From positions 9,241 through 73,240 of the forward strand of contig CAMLRS010000016.1 in assembly GCA_946482515.1 (NCBI GenBank): a stretch of 64,000 nt of DNA, given 5' to 3'. Made by a program: the position numbers and the translations under genes. Below, in pieces: positions 15,958-23,462 of this stretch (the stretch's first letter is position 1; the number at the start of each line of letters is the position of its first letter). Source of the DNA: an uncultured Flavobacteriales bacterium (GTDB lineage: Bacteria > Bacteroidota > Bacteroidia > Flavobacteriales > Crocinitomicaceae). Below the pieces are notes generated by a model. The model made no database searches, was not told where the DNA came from, and worked only from the letters and a program-made list of their open reading frames with translations.

Positions 15958-17291
15958 TGCTCGACATTCGGTATAAAAGCATTTTACGTGTTGCCCTGCC
16001 CTTAATGGTCAGCGGGTTCATCCAGTCTATCCTGGCGATGACGGATGCGACCTTTCTGAGCCGTTACAGTACGCTGGCTTTTGACGCAGCCGGAAGCGCC
16101 TCGTTATGGTATGTGACGCTGCACATGGCTTTTGTGGGTATGGGCGATGGTGCCCAGATCCTGATGGCGCGCCGCATCGGGGAACAAAATCCTGTGGGTG
16201 TGGCCCGCGTGTTTCAATCGGCATTGGTGAATTACATCTGCATTGCGGTCCTGCTCACTTTGCTCATTCATTTTGCCGTTCCTGCGTTGATGCAGTATAT
16301 GGTTACGAACCGTGAGCTGGCTGCTGCCGAGCTTTCTTTTCTAAAAATCCGTGGTTATGCCTTCTGGGCGAATATCATCATCATGACCATCCAGTCGACG
16401 TATTACGCAACGGGAAGAACGCACGTTGTCTTGATCAGCGCCGCTATTGTGGCCGGCTCCAATATGCTGCTTGCTTATTTGCTCGTATTCGGCTTCTGGA
16501 ACATCAAACCCATGGGACTGGAAGGTGCAGCGCTGGCTTCTACCATTGCGGAAATCCTCGGAATGCTCTTCCTGGTGATCAGTCTGCTGAGCGGAAAGCT
16601 TCGGAAATTGTATCCTTTCTGGCAGCGATGGCTGATAACATTTACGCAGATCCGTGAACACATTCATGTCGGTTTTCCGCTGTTGTTGCAGGGAATCGTG
16701 GCGCTTTCCGTCTGGACGATCTTTTTCATCTGGATCGAACAAATGGGCAGTCACGATCTGACCGTTTCGTTGAACATCCGCTATATCTACTTCCTGGCGT
16801 TTGTGCCGATCTGGGGATTTGCGGCAGCTACGAAAACCTATATCGCGCAGTTTGTCGGAGCCAAAGACTACGCCGCATTGCCAATCATTCAGCGCCGCAT
16901 CCAATTGCTGACGGTTGGTTTTCTGCTGCTGACTTTTCACGGCGCCATCCTGTACCCTGAAAAACTGATCTGGCTAGTCAACGACCAATCGGCTTATATT
17001 GAGGACAGCGCCCGCGTATTGCGTGTGGTGAGCGGCTCGATACTGATTTACGGCATGGTCAGTGTTTATTTCCAGACCATCAGTGGCAGCGGGAATACGC
17101 GCGTGACCTTTTTAGTGGAATGCATCAGCACGGCGTTTTATGTCCTTTCGGCGTATTTGCTGATCAAAGTGTGGAAAGCGCCTGTTCACATCGTATGGCT
17201 GGTGGAATACGTCTATTTCATTACCATGGGCGTAGCCTCACTGATTTACCTGAAGTGGTTTAACTGGACAAAAGAAATCAAACCGCTTTAA
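15957..17291 (+). CDS. MATE family multidrug/toxin efflux transporter
   Basis: A 444-residue, 12-helix membrane protein with the two-bundle MATE pattern. Conserved elements include LPLMVSGFIQSILAMTDATF (about 14-33), GMGDGAQILMARRIGEQN (about 60-77) and, in the second half, a parallel FVPIWGFAAATKTYIAQFVG. MATE proteins export cationic compounds driven by H+ or Na+. The ATG overlaps the rlmI stop by one base. Confidence 0.9.
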   Translation: MLDIRYKSILRVALPLMVSGFIQSILAMTDATFLSRYSTLAFDAAGSASLWYVTLHMAFVGMGDGAQILMARRIGEQNPVGVARVFQSALVNYICIAVLLTLLIHFAVPALMQYMVTNRELAAAELSFLKIRGYAFWANIIIMTIQSTYYATGRTHVVLISAAIVAGSNMLLAYLLVFGFWNIKPMGLEGAALASTIAEILGMLFLVISLLSGKLRKLYPFWQRWLITFTQIREHIHVGFPLLLQGIVALSVWTIFFIWIEQMGSHDLTVSLNIRYIYFLAFVPIWGFAAATKTYIAQFVGAKDYAALPIIQRRIQLLTVGFLLLTFHGAILYPEKLIWLVNDQSAYIEDSARVLRVVSGSILIYGMVSVYFQTISGSGNTRVTFLVECISTAFYVLSAYLLIKVWKAPVHIVWLVEYVYFITMGVASLIYLKWFNWTKEIKPL

Positions 17292-17377
17292 CAGTAAGCA
17301 GGCTTTTCATTCAATTCTCCAGCAAGGGTTTACGTAAACGATTTTATACTATATTCGGGGCTCAAAACCTGAATCTT

Positions 17378-17725
17378 ATGAACGTACCTACTTTAAAACA
17401 ACTAGATCTCGCAGAGTTAAAAACACAGCTCGAAGCAGTTTATCCTGAAGTTAAATGCAATTGGGGACCGGGCAACAAAATGCTGATGATCTCCCAGAAT
17501 GGCGAGAAAGCCGGCGTAAGCGTACAGGCAAGAAAGACCAAAGCAGTATTGTACAACGGATTTTCCTCCATGGGTACACAAATGCTGTTTATGTTATTGC
17601 TCGTTCTGACCGCGGGAGTCATCGGAGGAGCTATTTTTCTCTTTGTTATTAAGCCAAAGCAGGATGCTATCCGCACGAAAGTCGCCAATTACATCAAAGA
17701 CCATTACGGCCAGACTTCTTTCTGA
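17378..17725 (+). CDS. Hypothetical single-pass membrane protein
   Basis: A 115-residue protein: a soluble N-terminal domain (about 1-62, including WGPGNKMLMISQNGEKAGVS), one strong membrane helix at about 66-92, and a short basic cytosolic-type tail. No known family recognised. It stands alone between the MATE gene and fmt, and a good terminator follows it (17743-17775). Confidence 0.6.
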   Translation: MNVPTLKQLDLAELKTQLEAVYPEVKCNWGPGNKMLMISQNGEKAGVSVQARKTKAVLYNGFSSMGTQMLFMLLLVLTAGVIGGAIFLFVIKPKQDAIRTKVANYIKDHYGQTSF

Positions 17726-17742
17726 AACTTTAGTCCATTTTC

Positions 17743-17775
17743 AAAAATGCCGCTTGTTTCCAGGTGGCATTTTTT
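17743..17775 (+). terminator. Rho-independent terminator
   Basis: Stem AAAATGCC / GGCATTTT around a 14-nt loop, followed by a T-run (GGCATTTTTTA). It lies 18 nt after the stop of the small membrane protein. Confidence 0.75.
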
Positions 17776-17799
17776 ATGTGCTGTTCCCTGCAAGCTTCG

Positions 17800-17807
17800 T
17801 ATGTTTG
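17800..17807 (+). promoter_or_regulatory. -7 element of the fmt promoter
   Basis: TATGTTTG matches TAnnTTTG and lies 29 nt before the fmt ATG, directly after the preceding terminator. No clear -33 TTG. Confidence 0.45.
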
Positions 17808-17836
17808 CAGCCTGATAACTAAAAAGCACTAAATCG

Positions 17837-18790
17837 ATGAGCTCATTGCGCGTTGTTTTTATGGGGACTCCGGATTTTTCAGTAGGTATTCTGCGCAAAA
17901 TGCTGGAAGAACAGATCACTGTTGCCGGTGTGGTAACCGTAGCCGATAAACCGGCCGGGCGCGGTCAGCAGGTACAGCAGAGTGCCGTAAAGCGATTTGC
18001 CGTAGAGCACGATCTTCCTGTGTTACAGCCAGAGAAGCTCAAAGATCCTGAATTCCTGAAAGCGCTTCAGGCCATGCAAGCCGATGTATTTGTCGTCGTG
18101 GCATTCCGTATGCTGCCGGCAGAAGTCTGGAAAATGCCTTCCAAAGGAACGTTCAACCTGCATGCTTCCCTCCTGCCGGATTACCGGGGTGCGGCGCCGA
18201 TCAACTGGACGATCATCAACGGCGATCGGGAGACCGGCGTAAGTACCTTCTTTATAGATGAAGCCATCGATACCGGACACGTTATTGGTCAGCGAAACAT
18301 GCCTGTAGGCGAAAACGAAACGGCTGGTGAGCTCCACGACCGCATGATCGTTACCGGCGGCGAGCTGGTGGTGGAAACCATTCGCGCGATTGAAAACGGT
18401 ACTGTTGCACCGATTCCACAGGATCGCTTTACCGACAGCCCGCGTCGACCGGCGCCAAAACTGTTCAAAGAAAACACCCAAATCGACTGGTCGAAGCCGG
18501 TGAATGAGATCCATCAGCTGATCTGCGGGCTTTCGCCTTACCCGGCAGCCTGGACCCGCTGGACGAATTCCAAAGGCGAAACACGACAGGTAAAGCTCTT
18601 CCGCACGACTGTTGGCTCTACAACCGGCTCCGGCACAGGAAAGCTGTCGGCTGACAAAACCACCATTCAGGTAGACTGCAATGGCGGCACGTTGATTATC
18701 CATGAATTACAGCTGGAAGGCAAAAAAAGAATGGCTGCGAAAGAATGGCTGGTCGGAAATGCCATTTCAGAGTGGAAAATCGACGGTTGA
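17837..18790 (+). CDS. fmt: Methionyl-tRNA formyltransferase
   Basis: A 317-residue enzyme that formylates Met on initiator tRNA with 10-formyl-THF. Catalytic residues N107, H109 (in FNLHASLLPDYRGAAP) and D145 (DEAIDTGHVI) are all present. The N-terminal formyltransferase domain (1-~205) is followed by the C-terminal tRNA-binding domain (~206-315) with GLSPYPAAWT. Length is normal (E. coli 315). It stands alone between a terminator and the HU gene. Confidence 0.96.
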   Translation: MSSLRVVFMGTPDFSVGILRKMLEEQITVAGVVTVADKPAGRGQQVQQSAVKRFAVEHDLPVLQPEKLKDPEFLKALQAMQADVFVVVAFRMLPAEVWKMPSKGTFNLHASLLPDYRGAAPINWTIINGDRETGVSTFFIDEAIDTGHVIGQRNMPVGENETAGELHDRMIVTGGELVVETIRAIENGTVAPIPQDRFTDSPRRPAPKLFKENTQIDWSKPVNEIHQLICGLSPYPAAWTRWTNSKGETRQVKLFRTTVGSTTGSGTGKLSADKTTIQVDCNGGTLIIHELQLEGKKRMAAKEWLVGNAISEWKIDG

Positions 18791-18875
18791 GAATTGTTAA
18801 TATTCCTTAAAACGATTCCTGCTTTCGTCGACAAAACGGCCGTATTCAGCGCTTAAAACGCTAAAAACGTCGGTC

Positions 18876-18907
18876 TTTATCAACAAATACGCCTGTTTAT
18901 CAACAAA
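18876..18907 (+). promoter_or_regulatory. Direct repeat TTTATCAACAAA x2 upstream of HU
   Basis: TTTATCAACAAA at 18876-18887 and again at 18896-18907, exactly 20 nt apart (about two helical turns), ending 25 nt before the HU -33 TTG. The core TTATCAACA differs by one base from the DnaA box TTATCCACA. It could be an operator or activator site. Confidence 0.4.
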
Positions 18908-18931
18908 AAATCGATTTTTTTTCGGAAACCC

Positions 18932-18961
18932 TTGACTGGCGTGCATATTCGGCTAAATTTG
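18932..18961 (+). promoter_or_regulatory. Bacteroidota-type promoter of the HU gene
   Basis: TTG at 18932-18934, a 19-nt spacer and TAAATTTG at 18954-18961: a full match to the phylum's promoter consensus. The ATG at 19002 is 40 nt downstream, which fits this start and not the in-frame TTG at 18975. Confidence 0.75.
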
Positions 18962-19001
18962 TCTCGTTAAATAATTGAATAGTCAAATTAAAAACCAAAC
19001 T

Positions 19002-19274
19002 ATGAACAAAGCAGAATTGATTGACGCGATTGCTTCCGGAGCAGGTTTGTCAAAAGCAGATGCTAAGAAAGCATTGGATGCATTTGTAGATGCAACAGGT
19101 AAAGCATTGAAAAAAGGTGACCGTATTTCCCTCGTTGGTTTCGGTTCTTTCTCTGTTTCCAAGCGTGAAGCGAGAACAGGTCGTAACCCACAGACTGGAA
19201 AAGAAATCAAAATCGCGGCTAAAAATGTTGTGCGATTCAAAGCTGGTGCTGAGCTTTCAGGAGCTGTAAACTAA
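19002..19274 (+). CDS. hup: HU family DNA-binding protein
   Basis: A 90-residue histone-like protein that bends and compacts DNA as a dimer. Begins [11 protein letters not shown], with the beta-arm signature [20 protein letters not shown] (about 46-65) and the C-terminal FKAGAEL. Length is standard for HU. The upstream in-frame TTG would add nine residues foreign to the family. A strong promoter precedes it and a terminator follows. Confidence 0.96.
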   Translation: MNKAELIDAIASGAGLSKADAKKALDAFVDATGKALKKGDRISLVGFGSFSVSKREARTGRNPQTGKEIKIAAKNVVRFKAGAELSGAVN

Positions 19275-19293
19275 TTTGCATAAGCTATTTTAA

Positions 19294-19325
19294 AAGGCTT
19301 CCGTCATTGGCGGAGGCCTTTTTCG
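19294..19325 (+). terminator. Rho-independent terminator of the HU gene
   Basis: Stem AAGGCTTCCG / CGGAGGCCTT (one G-T pair) with loop TCATTGG, followed by TTTTTCG. Confidence 0.88.
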
Positions 19326-19353
19326 TTTTTGCACCCCTCACATTCTTTTTTCC

Positions 19354-19630
19354 TTTCACCACAAAGAAGCAAAGATTCATATCTAAGCATACTGCTTAGG
19401 GTAGCAAAGGAAATACTGGTATTATTTTTTAGAACGAGGATTCATACCTCCTCCCTTAAGAAGAGAAAGCGGTAGCGCAGGGATATTGAGGAGGGTGGTA
19501 GAAATCAACATTTTGTGACATCCTCCCCCTTAGTCCCCCTCCAAAGGGGGAGACAGTTTTTCAATCCACAATCTCTTTGCTGTCTTAACAAACATAGCTG
19601 GCACTTATCCTTTGCTCCTTTGTGGTGAAA
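19354..19630. mobile_element. MITE-like unit with 21-bp terminal inverted repeats
   Basis: The left end (19354-19374, TTTCACCACAAAGAAGCAAAG) and the right end (19610-19630) are inverted copies differing at one base of 21. The 277-bp interior has no gene; it holds a G/A-rich stretch and the stem TCCCCCTT..AAGGGGGA (about 19529-19551) with the word CCCCCTTAGTCCCCCTCC. No target duplication is obvious. A degenerate relative may be at 52555-52669. This, with the HU terminator and the TrmH promoter, accounts for the 410-nt gap 19275-19684. Confidence 0.5.
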
Positions 19631-19672
19631 AACCTTCTTCCACTGTCTTCATCACAGTAGCCGAACCCTTCG

Positions 19673-19680
19673 TATCTTTG
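19673..19680 (+). promoter_or_regulatory. -7 element directly before the trmH start (leaderless transcript likely)
   Basis: TATCTTTG matches TAnnTTTG exactly and ends only 4 nt before the ATG at 19685. Transcription would begin at or within a base or two of the start codon. Confidence 0.5.
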
Positions 19681-19684
19681 CCGC

Positions 19685-20359
19685 ATGAATGCAAAACTGC
19701 TCCGGGCATTTTACGAAATGATCCCTGAATCGAAGAAAAGCATGTTTGATCGTATCGCCGCCGACCGCACGCGTTACCTGACCGTTGTACTGGAAAACAT
19801 TTACCAGGAACACAATGCCAGCGCCGTTATGCGTTCCTGCGAAAGCTTTGGCATCCAGGAACTCCACGTGATCGAGAGCAAAAATGAATACAAGCCGCAG
19901 CGCGATATTGCCCGTGGCGCCGGACGCTGGGTCGAGCTGAACAATTATTCGGAAGGTGATCAACCACTCACAGACTGCATCCAGGGATTGAAAGATCGCG
20001 GTTTTCAGATCGCAGCGCTTACGCCGGATGCCGATAGTCATTCCATTTTTGATGTGCCGCTCGATAAGCCGACAGCACTCGTTTTCGGAACCGAATGGGA
20101 AGGCATCAGCGATACGGTTCGGGAAATGGCCGATCTGACCGTCCGCATCCCGATGGTGGGTTTCACTGAAAGCTTCAATGTTTCCGTTTCTGTTGCTCTG
20201 ACACTTCAAACGCTGCGTCACCGGCTTGAAACCGGCGACCAGAATTGGAAGCTCACCGAGGAGGAACAAATCGCCATTAAGCTCGACTGGTCGGAAAGTA
20301 TTATGAACCAGGGAAAGATCGTTCGCGCCGAGCTGGAGAAGCGCCTTTCGGCCGACTAA
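19685..20359 (+). CDS. trmH: tRNA (guanosine-2'-O-)-methyltransferase, TrmH/SpoU family
   Basis: A 224-residue SPOUT enzyme. Motif 1 NASAVMRSCESFG (44-56), motif 2 LVFGTEWEGIS (132-142), motif 3 IPMVGFTESFNVSVS (155-169) form the knotted SAM site; TrmH methylates the 2'-O of G18 in tRNA. The C-terminal tail after 190 is typical of TrmH proper and not of the shorter TrmL. Motif 3 reads ESFN where ESLN is usual. The promoter abuts the start codon. Confidence 0.88.
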   Translation: MNAKLLRAFYEMIPESKKSMFDRIAADRTRYLTVVLENIYQEHNASAVMRSCESFGIQELHVIESKNEYKPQRDIARGAGRWVELNNYSEGDQPLTDCIQGLKDRGFQIAALTPDADSHSIFDVPLDKPTALVFGTEWEGISDTVREMADLTVRIPMVGFTESFNVSVSVALTLQTLRHRLETGDQNWKLTEEEQIAIKLDWSESIMNQGKIVRAELEKRLSAD

Positions 20360-20417
20360 CTGGCTGAACAGAAAGCAGATTTCTTCCGCACGAGCAACCG
20401 CATGTCGTCAGGAATAG

Positions 20418-20425
20418 TATATTTG
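20418..20425 (+). promoter_or_regulatory. -7 element upstream of the THX gene
   Basis: TATATTTG matches TAnnTTTG, 31 nt before the ATG at 20457. Confidence 0.5.
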
Positions 20426-20456
20426 TAAGAATACAACTATAAAACCTCAATACGAC

Positions 20457-20723
20457 ATGGGTAAGGGAGATATCAAAACCGGAAAAGGTAAACGAACAAA
20501 CGGTTCTTACGGTAACACCAGGAAGCGCAAGAAGGTTAATAAAGCCGCAGCTCCTGCCGCAAAAGCTGAGAAAAAAGAAAAAGTAGCAGCTCCTGCCGAG
20601 AAAAAAGCACCTGCAGCTAAGAAAACAGCGGCAGCGAAGCCAGCAGCTAAAAAAGAAGCAGCGGAAACCAAAAAACCGGCTGCCAAAAAGACGACCAAAA
20701 AGGAAGCTGAAACGGAAGAATAA
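20457..20723 (+). CDS. 30S ribosomal protein THX with a lysine/alanine-rich tail
   Basis: An 88-residue basic protein. The first ~26 residues (MGKGDIKTGKGKRTNGSYGN then TRKRKK) fit the THX family, a small peptide stabilising the head of the 30S subunit; THX is usually only 25-35 residues. The remaining ~60 residues are an Ala/Lys/Pro-rich, histone-H1-like tail of imperfect repeats (APAEKKAPAAKKTAAAKPAA..), ending acidic (EAETEE). The tail is low-complexity and likely disordered. It has its own promoter and terminator. An alternative reading as an H1-like nucleoid protein is possible, but the N-terminus favours THX. Confidence 0.75.
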   Translation: MGKGDIKTGKGKRTNGSYGNTRKRKKVNKAAAPAAKAEKKEKVAAPAEKKAPAAKKTAAAKPAAKKEAAETKKPAAKKTTKKEAETEE

Positions 20724-20749
20724 TTCCATGAATGCTCACCGATCATATG

Positions 20750-20781
20750 AAATGGCTCTTCAACCGAAGGGCCATTTTTTT
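20750..20781 (+). terminator. Rho-independent terminator of the THX gene
   Basis: Stem AAATGGCTCTT / AAGGGCCATTT with a short CAACCG loop, followed by a run of T. Confidence 0.82.
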
Positions 20782-20876
20782 ATTCTAAAATTCACGTTCA
20801 ATTTGCCGATTATCGGTTAAAAAAACACGACATTTGTCGGGCATGACAAACACAAACTGAATTAAATTACATCATC

Positions 20877-21947
20877 ATGAAAAAGCACAACTTCGGAGCG
20901 GGACCTTGCATTCTTCCGCAGGAGGTTTTCAAACAAGCTGCCGATGCGGTTATTGATTTCAACGGACTTTCCATCCTGGAAGTTTCCCACCGTCACAAGG
21001 ATTACGAAGCCGTAATGGACGAAGCGCGCAACCTCGTAAAAGTAGCGCTCAACGTTCCGGACGATTACGAAGTGCTTTACCTCCAGGGAGGTGCAACGCT
21101 CGGGTTTACCATCGCAGCGCTGAACATGATGCGCGATACCAAACGCGCCGGCTACATGAACACAGGAACGTGGGCATCCGGTGCAATTAAAGAAGCGAAA
21201 AAAGTAGGAATCGATGTAAATGTATTTGCGTCATCCGAAGACAAGAACTTCAACTACATTCCGAAAAACTATACCGTTCCAACAGATGTGGATTACATCC
21301 ACTTCACGTCGAACAACACCATTTTTGGTACACAATTCAAAGAATTCCCGAAAACCGATCTTCCACTGGTGTGCGATATGTCATCCGATATTTTCTCCCA
21401 GGAAGTCAACGTAGCTGATTTCGATCTGATCTACGCAGGTGCACAGAAAAACCTCGGTCCTGCCGGAGCGACGCTGTACATCGTGAAAAAGTCTGTTCTT
21501 GGTAAATCCACTTCGACTTTCATGCCGTCTTACCTCGACCTGAAAGTTCATGCAGAGAAAGATTCCATGTTCAACACGCCACCGGTATTCTCGGTATATG
21601 TTGCCATGCTGAACCTGCGTCACCTGCTCGCAAACGGCGGCGTAAAAGCCATGCAGGCACGCAACGAAGCAAAAGGAAAATTACTGTACGACGAAATCGA
21701 CAGCAACCCGCTGTTTGTTGGAACAACAACGGTTGAAGATCGCTCGCTGATGAACGTAAACTTCGTACTGAAAGACGAAGCACACAAAGAAGCATTTGAC
21801 GCAGCGTGGAAAGCAGCCGGGATCGTTGGTTTGAACGGACACCGCTCGGTTGGTGGTTACCGCGCTTCCATGTACAACGCCCTTGAGCTCGACAGCGTTC
21901 AGGTACTTGTAGACGTTATGCGCGATTTGGCAAACAAAAACGCTTAA
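20877..21947 (+). CDS. serC: Phosphoserine aminotransferase
   Basis: A 356-residue PLP enzyme, second step of serine synthesis (3-phosphohydroxypyruvate to phosphoserine). N-terminal FGAGPCILP, the LYLQGGAT substrate loop (67-74) and PLP lysine K191 in GAQKNLGPAG. Length is normal. It is followed after 2 nt by serA, so the two enzymes of the pathway form an operon with order reversed relative to the reaction order. Confidence 0.96.
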   Translation: MKKHNFGAGPCILPQEVFKQAADAVIDFNGLSILEVSHRHKDYEAVMDEARNLVKVALNVPDDYEVLYLQGGATLGFTIAALNMMRDTKRAGYMNTGTWASGAIKEAKKVGIDVNVFASSEDKNFNYIPKNYTVPTDVDYIHFTSNNTIFGTQFKEFPKTDLPLVCDMSSDIFSQEVNVADFDLIYAGAQKNLGPAGATLYIVKKSVLGKSTSTFMPSYLDLKVHAEKDSMFNTPPVFSVYVAMLNLRHLLANGGVKAMQARNEAKGKLLYDEIDSNPLFVGTTTVEDRSLMNVNFVLKDEAHKEAFDAAWKAAGIVGLNGHRSVGGYRASMYNALELDSVQVLVDVMRDLANKNA

Positions 21948-21949
21948 TT

Positions 21950-22915
21950 ATGAAAATTTTAGCGAACGACGGCATTTCCAACGAAGGTAAAACAGCGCTC
22001 GAAGCAGCCGGTTTTACAGTGATCACTGATAAAGTTGCCCAGGCGGACCTGGCAACGGCTGTCAACGAGCAAGGAATCGAAATTGTGCTCGTGCGCAGCG
22101 CTACAACCGTTCGCAAGGACGTGATCGACGCCTGCCCGGGACTCAAGCTCATTGGTCGCGGCGGTGTGGGAATGGACAATATCGATGTGGCTTATGCCCG
22201 CGAAAAAGGCCTGACGGTGATCAATACACCGGCTTCCTCTTCCCAATCCGTTGCTGAGCTGGTAATGGGAATGCTGTTCGCCGGAGCGCGTTCGCTGCAC
22301 CATTCGTTCAAAAACATGGAAACCGGCGATTTCTCGGCTTTGAAGAAACGTTATTCCAACGGCATCGAGCTGCGCGGAAAAACCCTGCTGATCGTTGGAT
22401 TCGGTCGTATCGGTCAATCACTGGCCAGCTACGCACTAGGCTGCGGTATGAATGTCGTTGCTACCGGCCGTGAGAACAAAACAGTGAATATTCCATTGAC
22501 TATACAGGGAACGCAAACGTTTAACGTGCCTGTTCCGGTTGTGGCTGATCTCGCTTCTGCTTTGCCAAATGCCGATTTCATCTCGCTGCACGTTCCGAAA
22601 CAACCAAACGGTGAAGCCGTGCTTGGAAAAGCGGAATTCGAGCTGATGAAAAACGGTGTACAGATCGTAAATGCTGCTCGCGGCGGCGTGGTGGATGAAA
22701 CAGCTTTGCTGGAAGCCATTGCTTCCGGAAAAGTAGCGTTCGCCGGCCTGGATGTTTTCGAAAACGAACCGAATCCGCGCGCTGATCTGCTCAACAACGA
22801 CGCTATTGCAACAACGCCGCACATTGGTGCTGCAACAGGCGAAGCACAGGACCGCATCGGACTGGAGCTTGCCAGCCTGATCATTGCTGAGTTCGGCAAA
22901 CAGGTTCCGGCTTAA
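21950..22915 (+). CDS. serA: D-3-phosphoglycerate dehydrogenase (short type)
   Basis: A 321-residue NAD-dependent 2-hydroxyacid dehydrogenase, first step of serine synthesis. NAD loop GFGRIG 150-155, catalytic R245 (AARGG), E274 (FENEP) and H292 (PHIGAAT). It lacks the C-terminal ACT domain of the E. coli enzyme, so serine feedback through ACT is not expected. There is a small insertion around residues 178-195 after the NAD loop. It begins 2 nt after serC; position argues for serine synthesis rather than another hydroxyacid. Confidence 0.92.
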   Translation: MKILANDGISNEGKTALEAAGFTVITDKVAQADLATAVNEQGIEIVLVRSATTVRKDVIDACPGLKLIGRGGVGMDNIDVAYAREKGLTVINTPASSSQSVAELVMGMLFAGARSLHHSFKNMETGDFSALKKRYSNGIELRGKTLLIVGFGRIGQSLASYALGCGMNVVATGRENKTVNIPLTIQGTQTFNVPVPVVADLASALPNADFISLHVPKQPNGEAVLGKAEFELMKNGVQIVNAARGGVVDETALLEAIASGKVAFAGLDVFENEPNPRADLLNNDAIATTPHIGAATGEAQDRIGLELASLIIAEFGKQVPA

Positions 22916-22937
22916 TAAAAAGATCAATACTTATTTT

Positions 22938-22970
22938 GAAACGCTTCTGTCACTGATGGAAGCGTTTTTT
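22938..22970. terminator. Terminator between serA and the convergent ArsR-type gene
   Basis: Stem GAAACGCTTC / GAAGCGTTTT separated by TGTCACTGATG, followed on the plus strand by TTTTTTG. The T-run serves serA; the hairpin may also serve the minus-strand gene. Confidence 0.8.
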
Positions 22971-22973
22971 GTT

Positions 22974-23264
22974 TCAGTCGATGGTGAAATCGGTCAGATC
23001 CGTCAGGGCTTTTCGTTTGAGGGAGACAGCGTAAAAATGTGGATGGTATTCAATGTCGACAATTCCTGCTTCGATAAGCTTGTCGATATGGTCTTTGACT
23101 GTCGATTTGGAAAGCTTTAAGCTTTTTACAAAATCAATATTTCTCCAATCCTGTTGTTTGAGTGCAGCAACCATTTTTATTCTCGCGGGATGCGCCAATG
23201 CCCTGGCTGACAAGGATAATTGCATTTCTTCTAATGAATAGTTGTTCGATTTTATTGCTCCCAT
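22974..23264 (-). CDS. ArsR-type winged-helix transcriptional regulator
   Basis: A 96-residue single-domain protein. LARALAHPARIKMVAALK-type helix (in the form SARALAHPARIKMVAAL, about 20-36), recognition helix region LKLSKSTVKDHIDKLIEAGI (about 49-68) and a short wing (DIEYHPHFYAV). No cysteine pair for metal binding is present, so it is not a classical metal sensor. It is transcribed divergently from the DUF1015 gene; the gap contains inverted repeats that may be its operators. Confidence 0.82.
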   Translation of the reverse strand: MGAIKSNNYSLEEMQLSLSARALAHPARIKMVAALKQQDWRNIDFVKSLKLSKSTVKDHIDKLIEAGIVDIEYHPHFYAVSLKRKALTDLTDFTID

Positions 23265-23332
23265 TTTTGGTGTTTCTTATTTAAGTTAGTGAAAAAGATC
23301 ACTTTGAACCAAAACAATCCAAGGGTAAATTA

Positions 23333-23386
23333 GGGAATTCCCAAAATTACTAACCGGTACCCAATATTACGTAGCGGTTAGTAATA
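23333..23386. promoter_or_regulatory. Candidate operator region with a palindrome and an 11-bp inverted repeat
   Basis: GGGAATTCCC (23333-23342) is a perfect palindrome. ATTACTAACCG (23346-23356) and CGGTTAGTAAT (23375-23385) are perfect inverted copies, 18 nt apart; the word AATATTACG occurs twice here (about 23363 and 23383). The site lies between the ArsR-type gene and the divergent DUF1015 gene, the classical position for autoregulation. Confidence 0.5.
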
Positions 23387-23436
23387 TTACGAACGCAATT
23401 CCTTCTTAACAAACACCAAAAATCCCCACTTTTCAC

Positions 23437-23444
23437 TACCTTCG
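23437..23444 (+). promoter_or_regulatory. -7-like element before the DUF1015 gene
   Basis: TACCTTCG differs from TAnnTTTG at one base and lies 18 nt before the ATG at 23463. Confidence 0.35.
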
Positions 23445-23462
23445 ACAGCTTAAAAAACTCAA

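Noticed and set aside
18876..18907. Origin of replication suggested by DnaA-box-like sequences
   Set aside because: Only two imperfect boxes, no dnaA or dnaN nearby, and no AT-rich unwinding region of the right size.
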